A DNA stretch of 8,885 bases from a bacterium (GTDB taxonomy: Bacteria > ARS69): the NCBI GenBank assembly GCA_025774865.1, contig JALGZO010000375.1, forward strand, positions 1-8,885, given 5' to 3'. Below the pieces are notes generated by a model that saw nothing but the letters and a program-made list of their open reading frames with translations, was not told where the DNA came from and ran no database searches. Each line of letters starts with the position of its first letter. Positions within the stretch are counted from its first letter, which is position 1. Position numbers and translations under genes: made by a program. Positions 1 to 5,636 of this stretch are shown here, in pieces.

Positions 1-1425
1 TCCATGTTGCTCGAGCATTCGCATCGAGAATGGCGGACTCCAGCTCACCGGAGCTCCGGAATGAGGTGATCGTTCTCCAATGGAGTCCAGAGATGTCCTC
101 GGGGCCGCCCTCCTCCGTGAAGATGACATCGAGCGCCCCGTCACCGTTGAGATCAGCCGAAATCGCTGCCCGCCCTTGGTCGTGGCCCGAGTTCACGAGA
201 AACCTTGTCCAGGCAACCCCCCGAGGTTCCGGAACCACGCGACCGAGGAGTTGTAGAGGTCTGTGCCGGCTGCAAGAACGTCCAGGAGACCATCTCCGTC
301 AAGATCGGCGATGGCCAAGTCCGTTCCCGCGCTGATCGCCCCGATGGTGTGAGCATCCCAGGTCCCACCTTGTCCGTCCGCGTTCTCGTACCAGCCGGTG
401 ACCACGGCGTTCTGACCCGCTCCCACGATGTCGACGTCTCCGTCGTCGTCCAGATCCTCTACGGCGATGGCGTTGTCCAAGAGAGTGAAGTCGGTGATCA
501 GGTGCTTGACCCAGGTCATGCCGCTTCCGTCCTGATTCTCCCACCAGGCGAGGTCGTGTGTGCCGTAGGCGACGCAAACGATATCGAGATAGCCGTCCCC
601 GTCGACATCCGTGGCGACAGCTTCGATCGCATCCGGAAAGTCTTCGTCAATGGCGTGCTGTATCCAGGAACCGCCTTCGCCATCGACGTTCTCAAACCAG
701 TAAACATCGTCGTTGGTGTTCCCGATATACGTGAGGGTCGAGGATCCATAGACATCTAGATCCCCATCGCCATCGATGTCCGACGTAGCGACCATCTGGG
801 TTCCCCAGAGGTTGCCGGCGATCGGGTGCTTGAGCCAGGTGCCGGCCCCACCGTCAGCGTTCTCGTACCAAACATAGCGGCCGTTCCTGCCATTCGGGTC
901 GCGGTCGTAGAAGGCGGACGCGACTATGTCTAGGTCTTCGTCCCCATCCAGGTCCGCGGCGGTGATGGCGTCTCCCCCGTAGAAATCATCGTCCACCTCA
1001 TGCTCGGTCCAGGTCTCCCCGTCCCCCATGTTCTCGTACCACCGCACCTTTCCGGTTCCGGGGAAACTGGTCAGTGGCAGGGCGGTCATAAGGTCTTCAT
1101 CCCCGTCCCCGTCCAGGTCTCCCGAAGCGACGGAGCGGCAGAGCGGAGCACTGTCCGTGACGGAATCTCCGCTCGGAGCGGCGGGAACAGACGAGAGGAC
1201 CAGCTGTCCCGCCACCGATCGCCAACTCATCTGGGTTGCGTTGTCAAATCGGTCGGACCATTCCAACACGGGTCCGGGCTCGCCCGGCCCTCCCGACCAG
1301 TCGGTCTGAATCTGGGGATCTGCCGTCGCGACCCCGGTCATGTTCAGAATCAGGACCGCTACAGGCACTGCCGAACGGACTGCGGATTGAAGGTCGAAAG
1401 GCGCTCGGATCGGAGTGCGCGACAT
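1..1425 (-). CDS. Exported FG-GAP/VCBS repeat protein, partial and frameshifted
   Basis: The gene starts at ATG 1425 behind a strong Shine-Dalgarno (AAGGAGG, 1436-1430). Residues 1-36 look like a Sec signal peptide (hydrophobic AVPVAVLILNMTGVATA, probable cleavage before DPQIQ). Acidic calcium-loop motifs of the type DxDGDGxxD follow with first Asp at about residues 103, 158, 216, 273, 324 and 374, separated by WYEN..DG.GGTW..H blocks: an FG-GAP/VCBS beta-propeller-type surface or secreted protein. The frame as given stops at 193-195 after 410 residues. Adding one base to the C run at 217-222 (G on the coding strand) restores a frame reading LGGVAWTRFLVNSG and then a seventh repeat, ADLNGDGALDVIF (about 154-116), which stays open to base 1. 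The gene is therefore longer than the window and carries a one-base deletion or a sequencing error. Substrate and role are unknown. FG-GAP repeats generally bind calcium and mediate adhesion or carbohydrate contacts. Confidence 0.85.
217..222 (-). other. Frameshift site in homopolymer (six C on plus, six G on coding strand)
   Basis: The reading frame of the FG-GAP gene ends 22 bases beyond this run (TGA at 193-195). A seventh G would join it to the downstream frame that encodes another canonical calcium-loop repeat. Either this is a homopolymer length error in the assembly or the gene is truly truncated. Confidence 0.75.
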
Positions 1426-1436
1426 GACCCCTCCTT

Positions 1437-2092
1437 GGTGGGATCAAAGGGTGTGGCAGCTGTGCTTCCAAAAGACCCGTCCGATGCGGTGCTCCCCACC
1501 ACCCGTGGAGTGACCCATGCCCAGGCGATCCCTTGACTGTTGAGCTGACAACCCAGCCGATTGTAGCGAAGCAGCAGCGTGAGGAGGCACTGCGAGGACA
1601 CCTTCATGGCGCCACGGGCGGCCGGGCCGGGGGAACGTGCGCCCGGGTCCCAGTCCTCATTATAGTGGGCCACGGCTCCCGGACAACGTCGCTGGCCAGG
1701 ACGGCCTCAGCGGGCGGCTAGAGGGGGGACGGAGCAGGTGTGGTTGAGATCATCCCCCGGCATTCACTAGGATGCGCCACTGGGATCTGGTCGGTGACCG
1801 GAGCGCCCCCGGGACTATGCATCGTGCACTTTCGGAGGCTCGTGTGCCGGCCGGATCCCGCCGCGACTACACCCACGCCAAGTCGATCACCCCGCCCACA
1901 TCCATCGCACCCTCCACCATCGTCTGGAGCGCACCGAAGAGGTCGTCGTGTGCCAGCCTATCGGAAGTCGCGTCTCCGAAGCGCCGTCCAACAAGCCGCC
2001 CCCCCTCGCCTTCCGCCGTCTCCCCTCGGGCGGGCAGCCGCGGGCACGCGCATGGGCTACGGCTTCGGAACCACGACACCGAAGCCCGCGCC
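1437..2092. other. Stretch without a defensible gene
   Basis: Several frames are open because stops are rare in GC-rich DNA, but none here shows a recognisable domain, signal peptide or good start. The region contains the candidate FG-GAP promoter at 1659-1686. A minus-strand frame ending at 1867 reads LAHDDLFGALQTMVEGAMDVGG near its C-terminus, which looks protein-like but has no start or family I recognise. It may be a gene remnant or chance. Confidence 0.5.
1659..1686 (-). promoter_or_regulatory. Candidate sigma-70-type promoter for the FG-GAP gene
   Basis: On the minus strand there is a perfect TATAAT (1664-1659), preceded after a 16-base spacer by TTGTCC (1686-1681), four of six matches to the -35 consensus. 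Transcription would start near 1652 and leave an untranslated leader of about 225 bases before ATG 1425. A perfect -10 box is notable in such GC-rich DNA, but promoter consensus in this lineage is unknown to me. Confidence 0.35.
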
Positions 2093-2416
2093 TTGCGTTC
2101 GGTCAGGAAACGATTCGCTGGATGGGTATTGTCATTCGTGCTCGCCGCCGTGGTGGCTGTACCGCTCTTCTATCTTACCGAGCAATCTGCATTCCTGATC
2201 GTCGCCGGACCCTCATTTGCTGGCCTGAACGCGGTGATGTTCCTTGATTACAGGCGAAGGTTCGGGAGCCGAGCGGATGGGGATCGTTCTCTGGCTGGTT
2301 CTGGTGTCGCTGCTCTTCGCATACGCAATAAGGCCGAGACGGGCCACAGTCGTGCTCAGCGTATCGGGCGTCGTCATTTGGATCGCGATCGGCGCCATCC
2401 TATCCCTTTCTTCTGA
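2093..2416 (+). CDS. Possible small membrane protein with two hydrophobic segments, start uncertain
   Basis: I do not recognise a family. This frame encodes a basic stretch (RSVRKRF), a hydrophobic segment (WVLSFVLAAVVAVPLFYL, about 2123-2176) and a second one (AFLIVAGPSFAGLNAVMFL), then the basic cytoplasmic-looking tail DYRRRFGSR. This fits a two-pass inner-membrane protein. I see no good start: TTG at 2093 is the nearest to the membrane region, and the frame is open back to an ATG at 1772 through sequence that does not look coding. Beyond about 2277 the frame overlaps the better-supported next gene and turns into low-complexity Arg-rich residues, so the true end may have been lost by a frameshift. 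It may be a decayed partner of the following small gene. Confidence 0.3.
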   Translation: MRSVRKRFAGWVLSFVLAAVVAVPLFYLTEQSAFLIVAGPSFAGLNAVMFLDYRRRFGSRADGDRSLAGSGVAALRIRNKAETGHSRAQRIGRRHLDRDRRHPIPFF

Positions 2417-2441
2417 GACTCTCAAGACAGGCGCACCGTGA
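2277..2441 (+). CDS. Small two-pass membrane protein, 54 residues
   Basis: ATG 2277 has a Shine-Dalgarno-like GGGAG at 2264-2268, eight bases upstream, and this is preferred over the in-frame TTG at 2244. The peptide has two hydrophobic helices, GIVLWLVLVSLLFAYAI (residues 2-18) and ATVVLSVSGVVIWIAIGAIL (residues 23-42), joined by the basic turn RPRR and ending in a short polar tail. G and C dominate the third codon positions, as expected for a coding frame here. No family recognised. It overlaps the upstream hydrophobic frame, so the two could be translationally coupled or be parts of one gene split by a frameshift. Function unknown. Confidence 0.45.
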   Translation: MGIVLWLVLVSLLFAYAIRPRRATVVLSVSGVVIWIAIGAILSLSSETLKTGAP

Positions 2442-2460
2442 AATAGACGGACAGAGAGAT

Positions 2461-2498
2461 GCCCGCTCCCCTGCGCCTCCCGCAGTCCCCCGGCGGGC
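2461..2498 (+). other. GC-rich hairpin downstream of the small membrane gene
   Basis: An outer stem GCCCGC (2461-2466) / GCGGGC (2493-2498) encloses an inner perfect stem CTGCG (2471-2475) / CGCAG (2481-2485) with loop CCTCC. It lies 20 bases after the stop at 2441. No T-tract follows, so it is not a classical intrinsic terminator; it may attenuate, stabilise mRNA or mean nothing. Confidence 0.25.
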
Positions 2499-2600
2499 AG
2501 GCACCCGCTCGCTAGCGCCTGAGATGCCCCTCCGCACGCACCCTTGAGCCCCACCCCCGATGGGCGTAGGCTTGCCTCGCACGGTCACTTCACCCGCTCC

Positions 2601-2605
2601 GGAGG
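2601..2605 (+). promoter_or_regulatory. Ribosome binding site supporting a GTG start
   Basis: GGAGG lies six bases before GTG 2612 and decides the start of the beta-helix protein: translation from there begins directly with a signal peptide. Confidence 0.7.
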
Positions 2606-2611
2606 GGGGCC

Positions 2612-3721
2612 GTGAGATACGCCGCACTGGCTGCCGCTGTATTCCTCCTCGCGGCCACCGCCGCCTCGTCAGCGATCATCTACGTGCCGGGGGACTACCC
2701 GACGATCTCGCAAGCGGTCGCCGCCGCGATGCCCGGGGACTCCGTGGCGGTGGGTCCAGGCACGCACGCCGATGACGTCACGATCGTGATCACCATCCCA
2801 TTGACGCTCTACTCGACCGATGGGGCGGAGGCGACTGCCGTCGACGGTGCGAACGCCCTCCGGATTCTCTACATTGACTCCACGGGGATCGTGATCCGGG
2901 GTTTCTCGTTCGTCAACGGCGTACAGGTCCCTCCCTTGCTAGCGGGCGGCGCGATGGCCATCGACCACGGCTCCGCAGTTGTGATCGAGGACTGCGTCTT
3001 CCGCCACTGCGTTGCTGACGGCGCCGGCGCCATCTACGTCAGCGGTCAGGAGACTTCGCTCGTCGCCCGGCGCTGCCGTTTCGAGAAAAATACCTCCGTT
3101 GTCACGGGAGGCGCCGTCTACGTCGTCCTCGGTGCCACAGCAACGTTCGAAGCATGCATCTTCCTTCACAACGAGACGCAGATCTACGCGGGAGCGGTCC
3201 ACGCCCATCGTGCCACCATGAACTTCGAACGATGTCTCTTCCAAGGGGGCCGCTCGGGCGACGTTGCCGGCGCTCTCTACTATGGCACGGCGGCCGACGG
3301 CTTCGTTCGGAATTGCACCTTCTTCGATCACACGTCGCCGGGGAACATCGCGGGGACGATCGTCGCGGGCTCGGGCACCGAGATCACGAGGAGCGTGTTC
3401 GTCGGCGAGACGCACGGCTACGGCGTGCGCTGGTACACGGGGGAGGGAACGCATTCCTGCAATGTCTTCTGGAACAACGCCAGGGGAGCGATGGGAGCTG
3501 GATCTCTCGGACTGGGTGACGTCGTCGCCGATCCCCTCTTTTGCGACGCGGAGCGCGGCGATTTCACGCTGGCGGCCGACTCCCCCTGCCTCCCGGGCAA
3601 CCATCCCCACGGTGTGGACTGCGGGCTCATCGGCGCCTTCGGCCAGGGCTGCGGCCCGGTCTCGATCGAGGAGCTGAGCTGGGGGAGGATCAAGTGGATG
3701 TATCGGGGAGGTGGCCAATGA
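2612..3721 (+). CDS. Exported right-handed parallel beta-helix protein
   Basis: This is a 369-residue protein starting at GTG. Residues 1-21 form a Sec signal peptide (RYAALAAAVFLLAATAASSA). The mature part opens with IIYVPGDYPTISQAVAAA and PGDSVAVGPGTH, the usual entry to pectate-lyase-like or DUF1565-type beta-helices. It continues through repeated strand-turn units of the form V.E.C.F..C, A.FEACIFLHN and FERCLFQGG. It closes with DVVADPLFCDAERGDFTLAADSPCLPG, the typical end cap of such folds. Paired cysteines across the rungs fit a secreted protein. The last residues, SWGRIKWMYR, form a short tail that I recall on similar proteins from Eisenbacteria-like genomes; it could be a sorting or anchoring signal. 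No catalytic residues for polysaccharide lyase activity are identifiable, so enzyme or structural role is open. The next gene starts 25 bases downstream, suggesting one transcript. Confidence 0.85.
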   Translation: MRYAALAAAVFLLAATAASSAIIYVPGDYPTISQAVAAAMPGDSVAVGPGTHADDVTIVITIPLTLYSTDGAEATAVDGANALRILYIDSTGIVIRGFSFVNGVQVPPLLAGGAMAIDHGSAVVIEDCVFRHCVADGAGAIYVSGQETSLVARRCRFEKNTSVVTGGAVYVVLGATATFEACIFLHNETQIYAGAVHAHRATMNFERCLFQGGRSGDVAGALYYGTAADGFVRNCTFFDHTSPGNIAGTIVAGSGTEITRSVFVGETHGYGVRWYTGEGTHSCNVFWNNARGAMGAGSLGLGDVVADPLFCDAERGDFTLAADSPCLPGNHPHGVDCGLIGAFGQGCGPVSIEELSWGRIKWMYRGGGQ

Positions 3722-3746
3722 GAGCCATCAGTGCACGAGGTGGACC

Positions 3747-3985
3747 ATGAGACTTGGAATCGCCGCCCCTTTTCGTTCCTGTCACCTTCGTCGCCCCGGT
3801 CAGCTCGACGAGTGAGCCCTACGGCTGGACGATCAGTGCCAGTAACACTGACCCCTACGTGAATACAGCGGAGCCCAACCTCACCATCGATACCTTCTAC
3901 CTCTGGCTCGCCTGCTGCGACGTTCCGGACTACCCGGATGGCACCGAGCGAGCCCAGGGCTTCACGGCGGCCGAGTTCGCGCTCG
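3747..3985 (+). pseudogene. Small exported protein, frameshifted and cut by an IS element
   Basis: ATG 3747 has a good ribosome site (GAGG, 3737-3740). The frame from this ATG stops after 22 residues, at the TGA of 3813-3815. If one base is removed from the C run 3766-3769, the start joins the next frame and gives the signal peptide MRLGIAALFVPVTFVAPVSS, followed by TSEPYGWTISASNTDPYVNT and a Trp/Cys-containing stretch YLWLACCDVPDYPDG. That is a convincing exported protein, so a one-base insertion or assembly error is likely. After AAEFALV the sequence becomes the left end of the IS element, which supplies an artificial tail TCPPEIDPGFELV and a stop at 4027-4029. The rest of the gene is not evident beyond the IS. 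EPYGWTI-type small secreted proteins of unknown function are familiar to me from Eisenbacteria-like genomes, but this is from memory. Confidence 0.65.
3766..3769 (+). other. Frameshift site at C run in the signal-peptide region
   Basis: Four C followed by four T. Dropping one base fuses the ATG with its Shine-Dalgarno to the downstream EPYGWTI frame and yields a canonical signal peptide. Confidence 0.65.
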
Positions 3986-3997
3986 TGACCTGCCCCC
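3986..3997 (+). repeat. Left terminal inverted repeat of the IS element
   Basis: TGACCTGCCCCC, matching the reverse complement of the right end except at the third base. It lies inside the small exported-protein frame and marks the insertion point. Confidence 0.7.
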
Positions 3998-4024
3998 CCG
4001 AGATCGATCCAGGTTTTGAGTTAG

Positions 4025-4594
4025 TCTAAGGGCCGACAGCCGAAGCGAGGGCGTTTGTGGCTGAACGACGGCTCGTGCATTCGACTTCGACCGGAGCGTC
4101 CGAACCACGTGTGGTCCTATGACTTCGTGCACGACCGGACGTACACGGGCAAGGCGTACCGACTTCTGACGGTGCTGGACGAGTGGCCGCGGGAGTGCCT
4201 GGCGATCGAGGTGGATCGGAAGCTCAACTCGGAGCGGGTACTGGCCTGTCTGGCTCGTCTCTTCGTGGAGCGCGGTGTTCCGGGCTACATCCGGTCGGAC
4301 AACGGCCCGGAGTTCACGGCCGAGGCCGTGCGGGACTGGCTGGTTCGGATCGGCGTGAAGACGCTCTTCATCGAGCCGGGGAGTCCGTGGGAGAACGGGT
4401 ACATCGAGTCGTTCAACGGGAAGCTTCGGGACGAGCTCTTGAATCGGGAGATCTTCCACACGCTCAAAGAGGCGCAGATCTTGGTGGAGCGATGGCGTCG
4501 CCACTACAACGGCGTTCGGCCGCACAGCTCCCTGGGATACCGGCCTCCGGCACCAGAGGCCCTCGAGCTCAGGCCACTCCGGCTCGCGGGATAA
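4025..4594 (+). pseudogene. IS3-family transposase OrfB, N-terminally truncated
   Basis: The recognisable sequence starts with KGRQPKRGRLWLNDGSC just after an in-frame TAG (4022-4024) and ends at TAA 4592-4594. The rve integrase core is complete. Counting from the TTG at 4055, the catalytic triad is D23 (WSYDFV), D82 (RSDNGPEF) and E118 (NGYIESFN), with exactly 35 residues between the last two as in DDE(35)E transposases. The C-terminal signature RWRRHYNGVRPHSSLGYRPP is also intact. About 100 N-terminal residues of OrfB and all of OrfA, with its helix-turn-helix DNA-binding domain, are absent. No convincing ribosome site precedes the TTG, so the fragment is probably not translated usefully and could not recognise the IS ends if it were. 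Confidence 0.9.
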
Positions 4595-4620
4595 CTAACC
4601 CTGGGAGTGGTACAACAAGT

Positions 4621-4632
4621 GGGGGCAGGGCA
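4621..4632 (-). repeat. Right terminal inverted repeat of the IS element
   Basis: GGGGGCAGGGCA on the plus strand, the inverted copy of the left end with one mismatch. It sits 26 bases after the transposase stop, a normal distance for this family. Confidence 0.7.
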
Positions 4633-4772
4633 AGGTCTGACATGGGATTTTCGGGAGCGACATGCTAATTGCCATCTCGGAGTGTCCGCCCCCCTAGTCC
4701 TTGGAATCGCCCTCCTGCCGTTGGAGGTTATTATCGTGCCAGCTCCCCTGTGACCGTGAACCGGGGTTACTC
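4633..4772 (+). other. Short intergenic stretch between IS element and phosphoesterase
   Basis: There is no gene here. A hydrophobic frame from GTG 4682 to TGA 4751-4753 (VSAPLVLGIALLPLEVIIVP) resembles a signal peptide or membrane segment and may be a remnant. TATTAT at 4729-4734 could serve as a -10 box for the phosphoesterase, but the nearest TTGGAA (4701-4706) is 22 bases away, too far for a standard -35. Confidence 0.3.
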
Positions 4773-5636
4773 ATGATTCCGTGCTGCTTCGCCTCCGACC
4801 TGCACGGGCATATCGATCGGTATGACAAGCTCTTCCGGGTCGTGCGTGACGCCCCCCCGGCAGCGCTGTTCCTGGGGGGCGATCTCCTCCCATCTGGGCT
4901 TCTTCCTCGGGCCACGGGCGATCCAAGGCACCGCGACTTCCTCAACGAGTACCTCGCGGTAGAGCTAACCCGCCTGAAGGTGGCTCTGGGAGACCGCTAT
5001 CCCTCGGTCTTCGTCATCCTCGGCAACGATGATGGGCGTTTCGAGGAGCCCGCCGTGCTGGAACTCGCCACGCACGGACTGTGGATCTACGCCCATGGCC
5101 GTCGGGCGTCGCTGCAGTCGCACGCCATCTACGGATACGCGTACGTGCCGCCGACGCCGTTTCTGCTCAAGGACTGGGAACGGTACGACGTGTCCCGCTT
5201 CGTGGACCCGGGATGTGTCTCTCCCGAGGAAGGAAGACGATCACTCCCCGTGTCGGCCGCGGAAGTGAGACACAGTACAATCAAGGGGGATCTGGAGCAG
5301 CTCGTGGGTGAGGATGACGTCGCGAACGCGATCTTCCTGTTCCACACGCCGCCCTATCACACGAAGCTCGATCGTGCGGCTCTCGACGGCCAGACCGTCG
5401 ATCGCGTGCCACTAGACGTCCACGTGGGTAGCATCGCCGTTCAGCGGTTTATTGAGGAGCGCCAACCCCTTCTCACTCTGCACGGCCACGTTCACGAATC
5501 CGCAAGGCTCACCGGCGCATGGCAGGATCGGATTGGAAGAACTCACCTCTTCAGCGCCGCGCATGACGGTCCGGAGCTATGCCTGGTCCGCTTCGACCTG
5601 GAGGATCCGGCGAGGGCGACGCGGTTTCTGATCTAG
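4773..5636 (+). CDS. Calcineurin-like metallophosphoesterase, 287 residues
   Basis: ATG 4773 is chosen over an in-frame TTG at 4701 because the conserved N-terminus starts there (MIPCCFASDLHGHIDRY). All metal-binding blocks of the calcineurin-like fold are present in order: D9 and H11 (DLHGH), D37 (GGDLLPSG), N85 (GNDD), H191 (HTPPYHTKLD), and H237 and H239 (LHGHVHES). The enzyme should coordinate two metal ions and hydrolyse a phosphomono- or diester in the cytoplasm, as there is no signal peptide or membrane segment. The substrate cannot be read from the sequence; the length and the HTPPYHTKLD block suit a stand-alone phosphoesterase rather than a nuclease subunit. The ribosome site is weak (GGGG eight bases upstream). 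Its stop TAG overlaps the stop of the convergent gene within CTAG at 5633-5636. Confidence 0.9.
   Translation: MIPCCFASDLHGHIDRYDKLFRVVRDAPPAALFLGGDLLPSGLLPRATGDPRHRDFLNEYLAVELTRLKVALGDRYPSVFVILGNDDGRFEEPAVLELATHGLWIYAHGRRASLQSHAIYGYAYVPPTPFLLKDWERYDVSRFVDPGCVSPEEGRRSLPVSAAEVRHSTIKGDLEQLVGEDDVANAIFLFHTPPYHTKLDRAALDGQTVDRVPLDVHVGSIAVQRFIEERQPLLTLHGHVHESARLTGAWQDRIGRTHLFSAAHDGPELCLVRFDLEDPARATRFLI
5633..5636. other. CTAG shared by two convergent stop codons
   Basis: The palindrome CTAG supplies TAG on the plus strand (5634-5636) for the phosphoesterase and TAG on the minus strand (5635-5633) for the fusion protein. The genes overlap tail to tail by four bases and leave no room for an intergenic terminator. 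Confidence 0.9.

Larger units (their letters stand above)
3986..4632 (+). mobile_element. Internally deleted IS3-family element (IS407-like), 647 bp
   Basis: The element begins with TGACCTGCCCCC (3986-3997) and ends with GGGGGCAGGGCA (4621-4632), which are inverted repeats matching at 11 of 12 positions. They resemble the TGACCTGCCCCC ends I recall for IS3-family elements of the IS407 type. Between them lie about 40 bases of left end and then directly the C-terminal two thirds of the OrfB transposase. A full element should be about 1.2-1.3 kb, so roughly 600 bp holding orfA, the frameshift window and the start of orfB is missing. The flanking triplets (TCG on the left, AGG on the right) do not match, so no target-site duplication is seen. 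The copy cannot move by itself but keeps both ends and could be mobilised in trans. Confidence 0.8.

Noticed and set aside
205-759. Plus-strand open frame of 184 residues
   Set aside because: It is antisense to the FG-GAP repeats, whose periodic Asp/Gly codons keep the opposite strand open.
80-1140. Regularly spaced similar DNA segments that could suggest a CRISPR or tandem DNA repeat
   Set aside because: The periodicity (about 150-175 bases) comes from the protein-level calcium-loop repeats; the DNA copies diverge and there are no short identical repeats with unique spacers.
1867-2079. Minus-strand frame of 70 residues ending MVEGAMDVGGVIDLAWV
   Set aside because: The C-terminal half looks protein-like, but the N-terminal half is Arg/Pro-rich shadow sequence, there is no ribosome site, and no family is recognised.
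1772-2092. Extension of the small membrane frame back to ATG 1772
   Set aside because: Residues are Pro/Ser/Arg-rich with no domain, the ribosome site is weak, and the composition is typical of a random open frame in GC-rich DNA.
2939-3718. Minus-strand open frame of 259 residues
   Set aside because: It lies opposite the clearly real beta-helix gene and is Arg/Ala/Glu-rich with no motif.
3718-3750. Ten-codon mini-ORF (MRAISARGGP) overlapping the beta-helix stop by ATGA
   Set aside because: It is too short to judge. It could couple translation to the next gene, but nothing beyond the overlap supports this.
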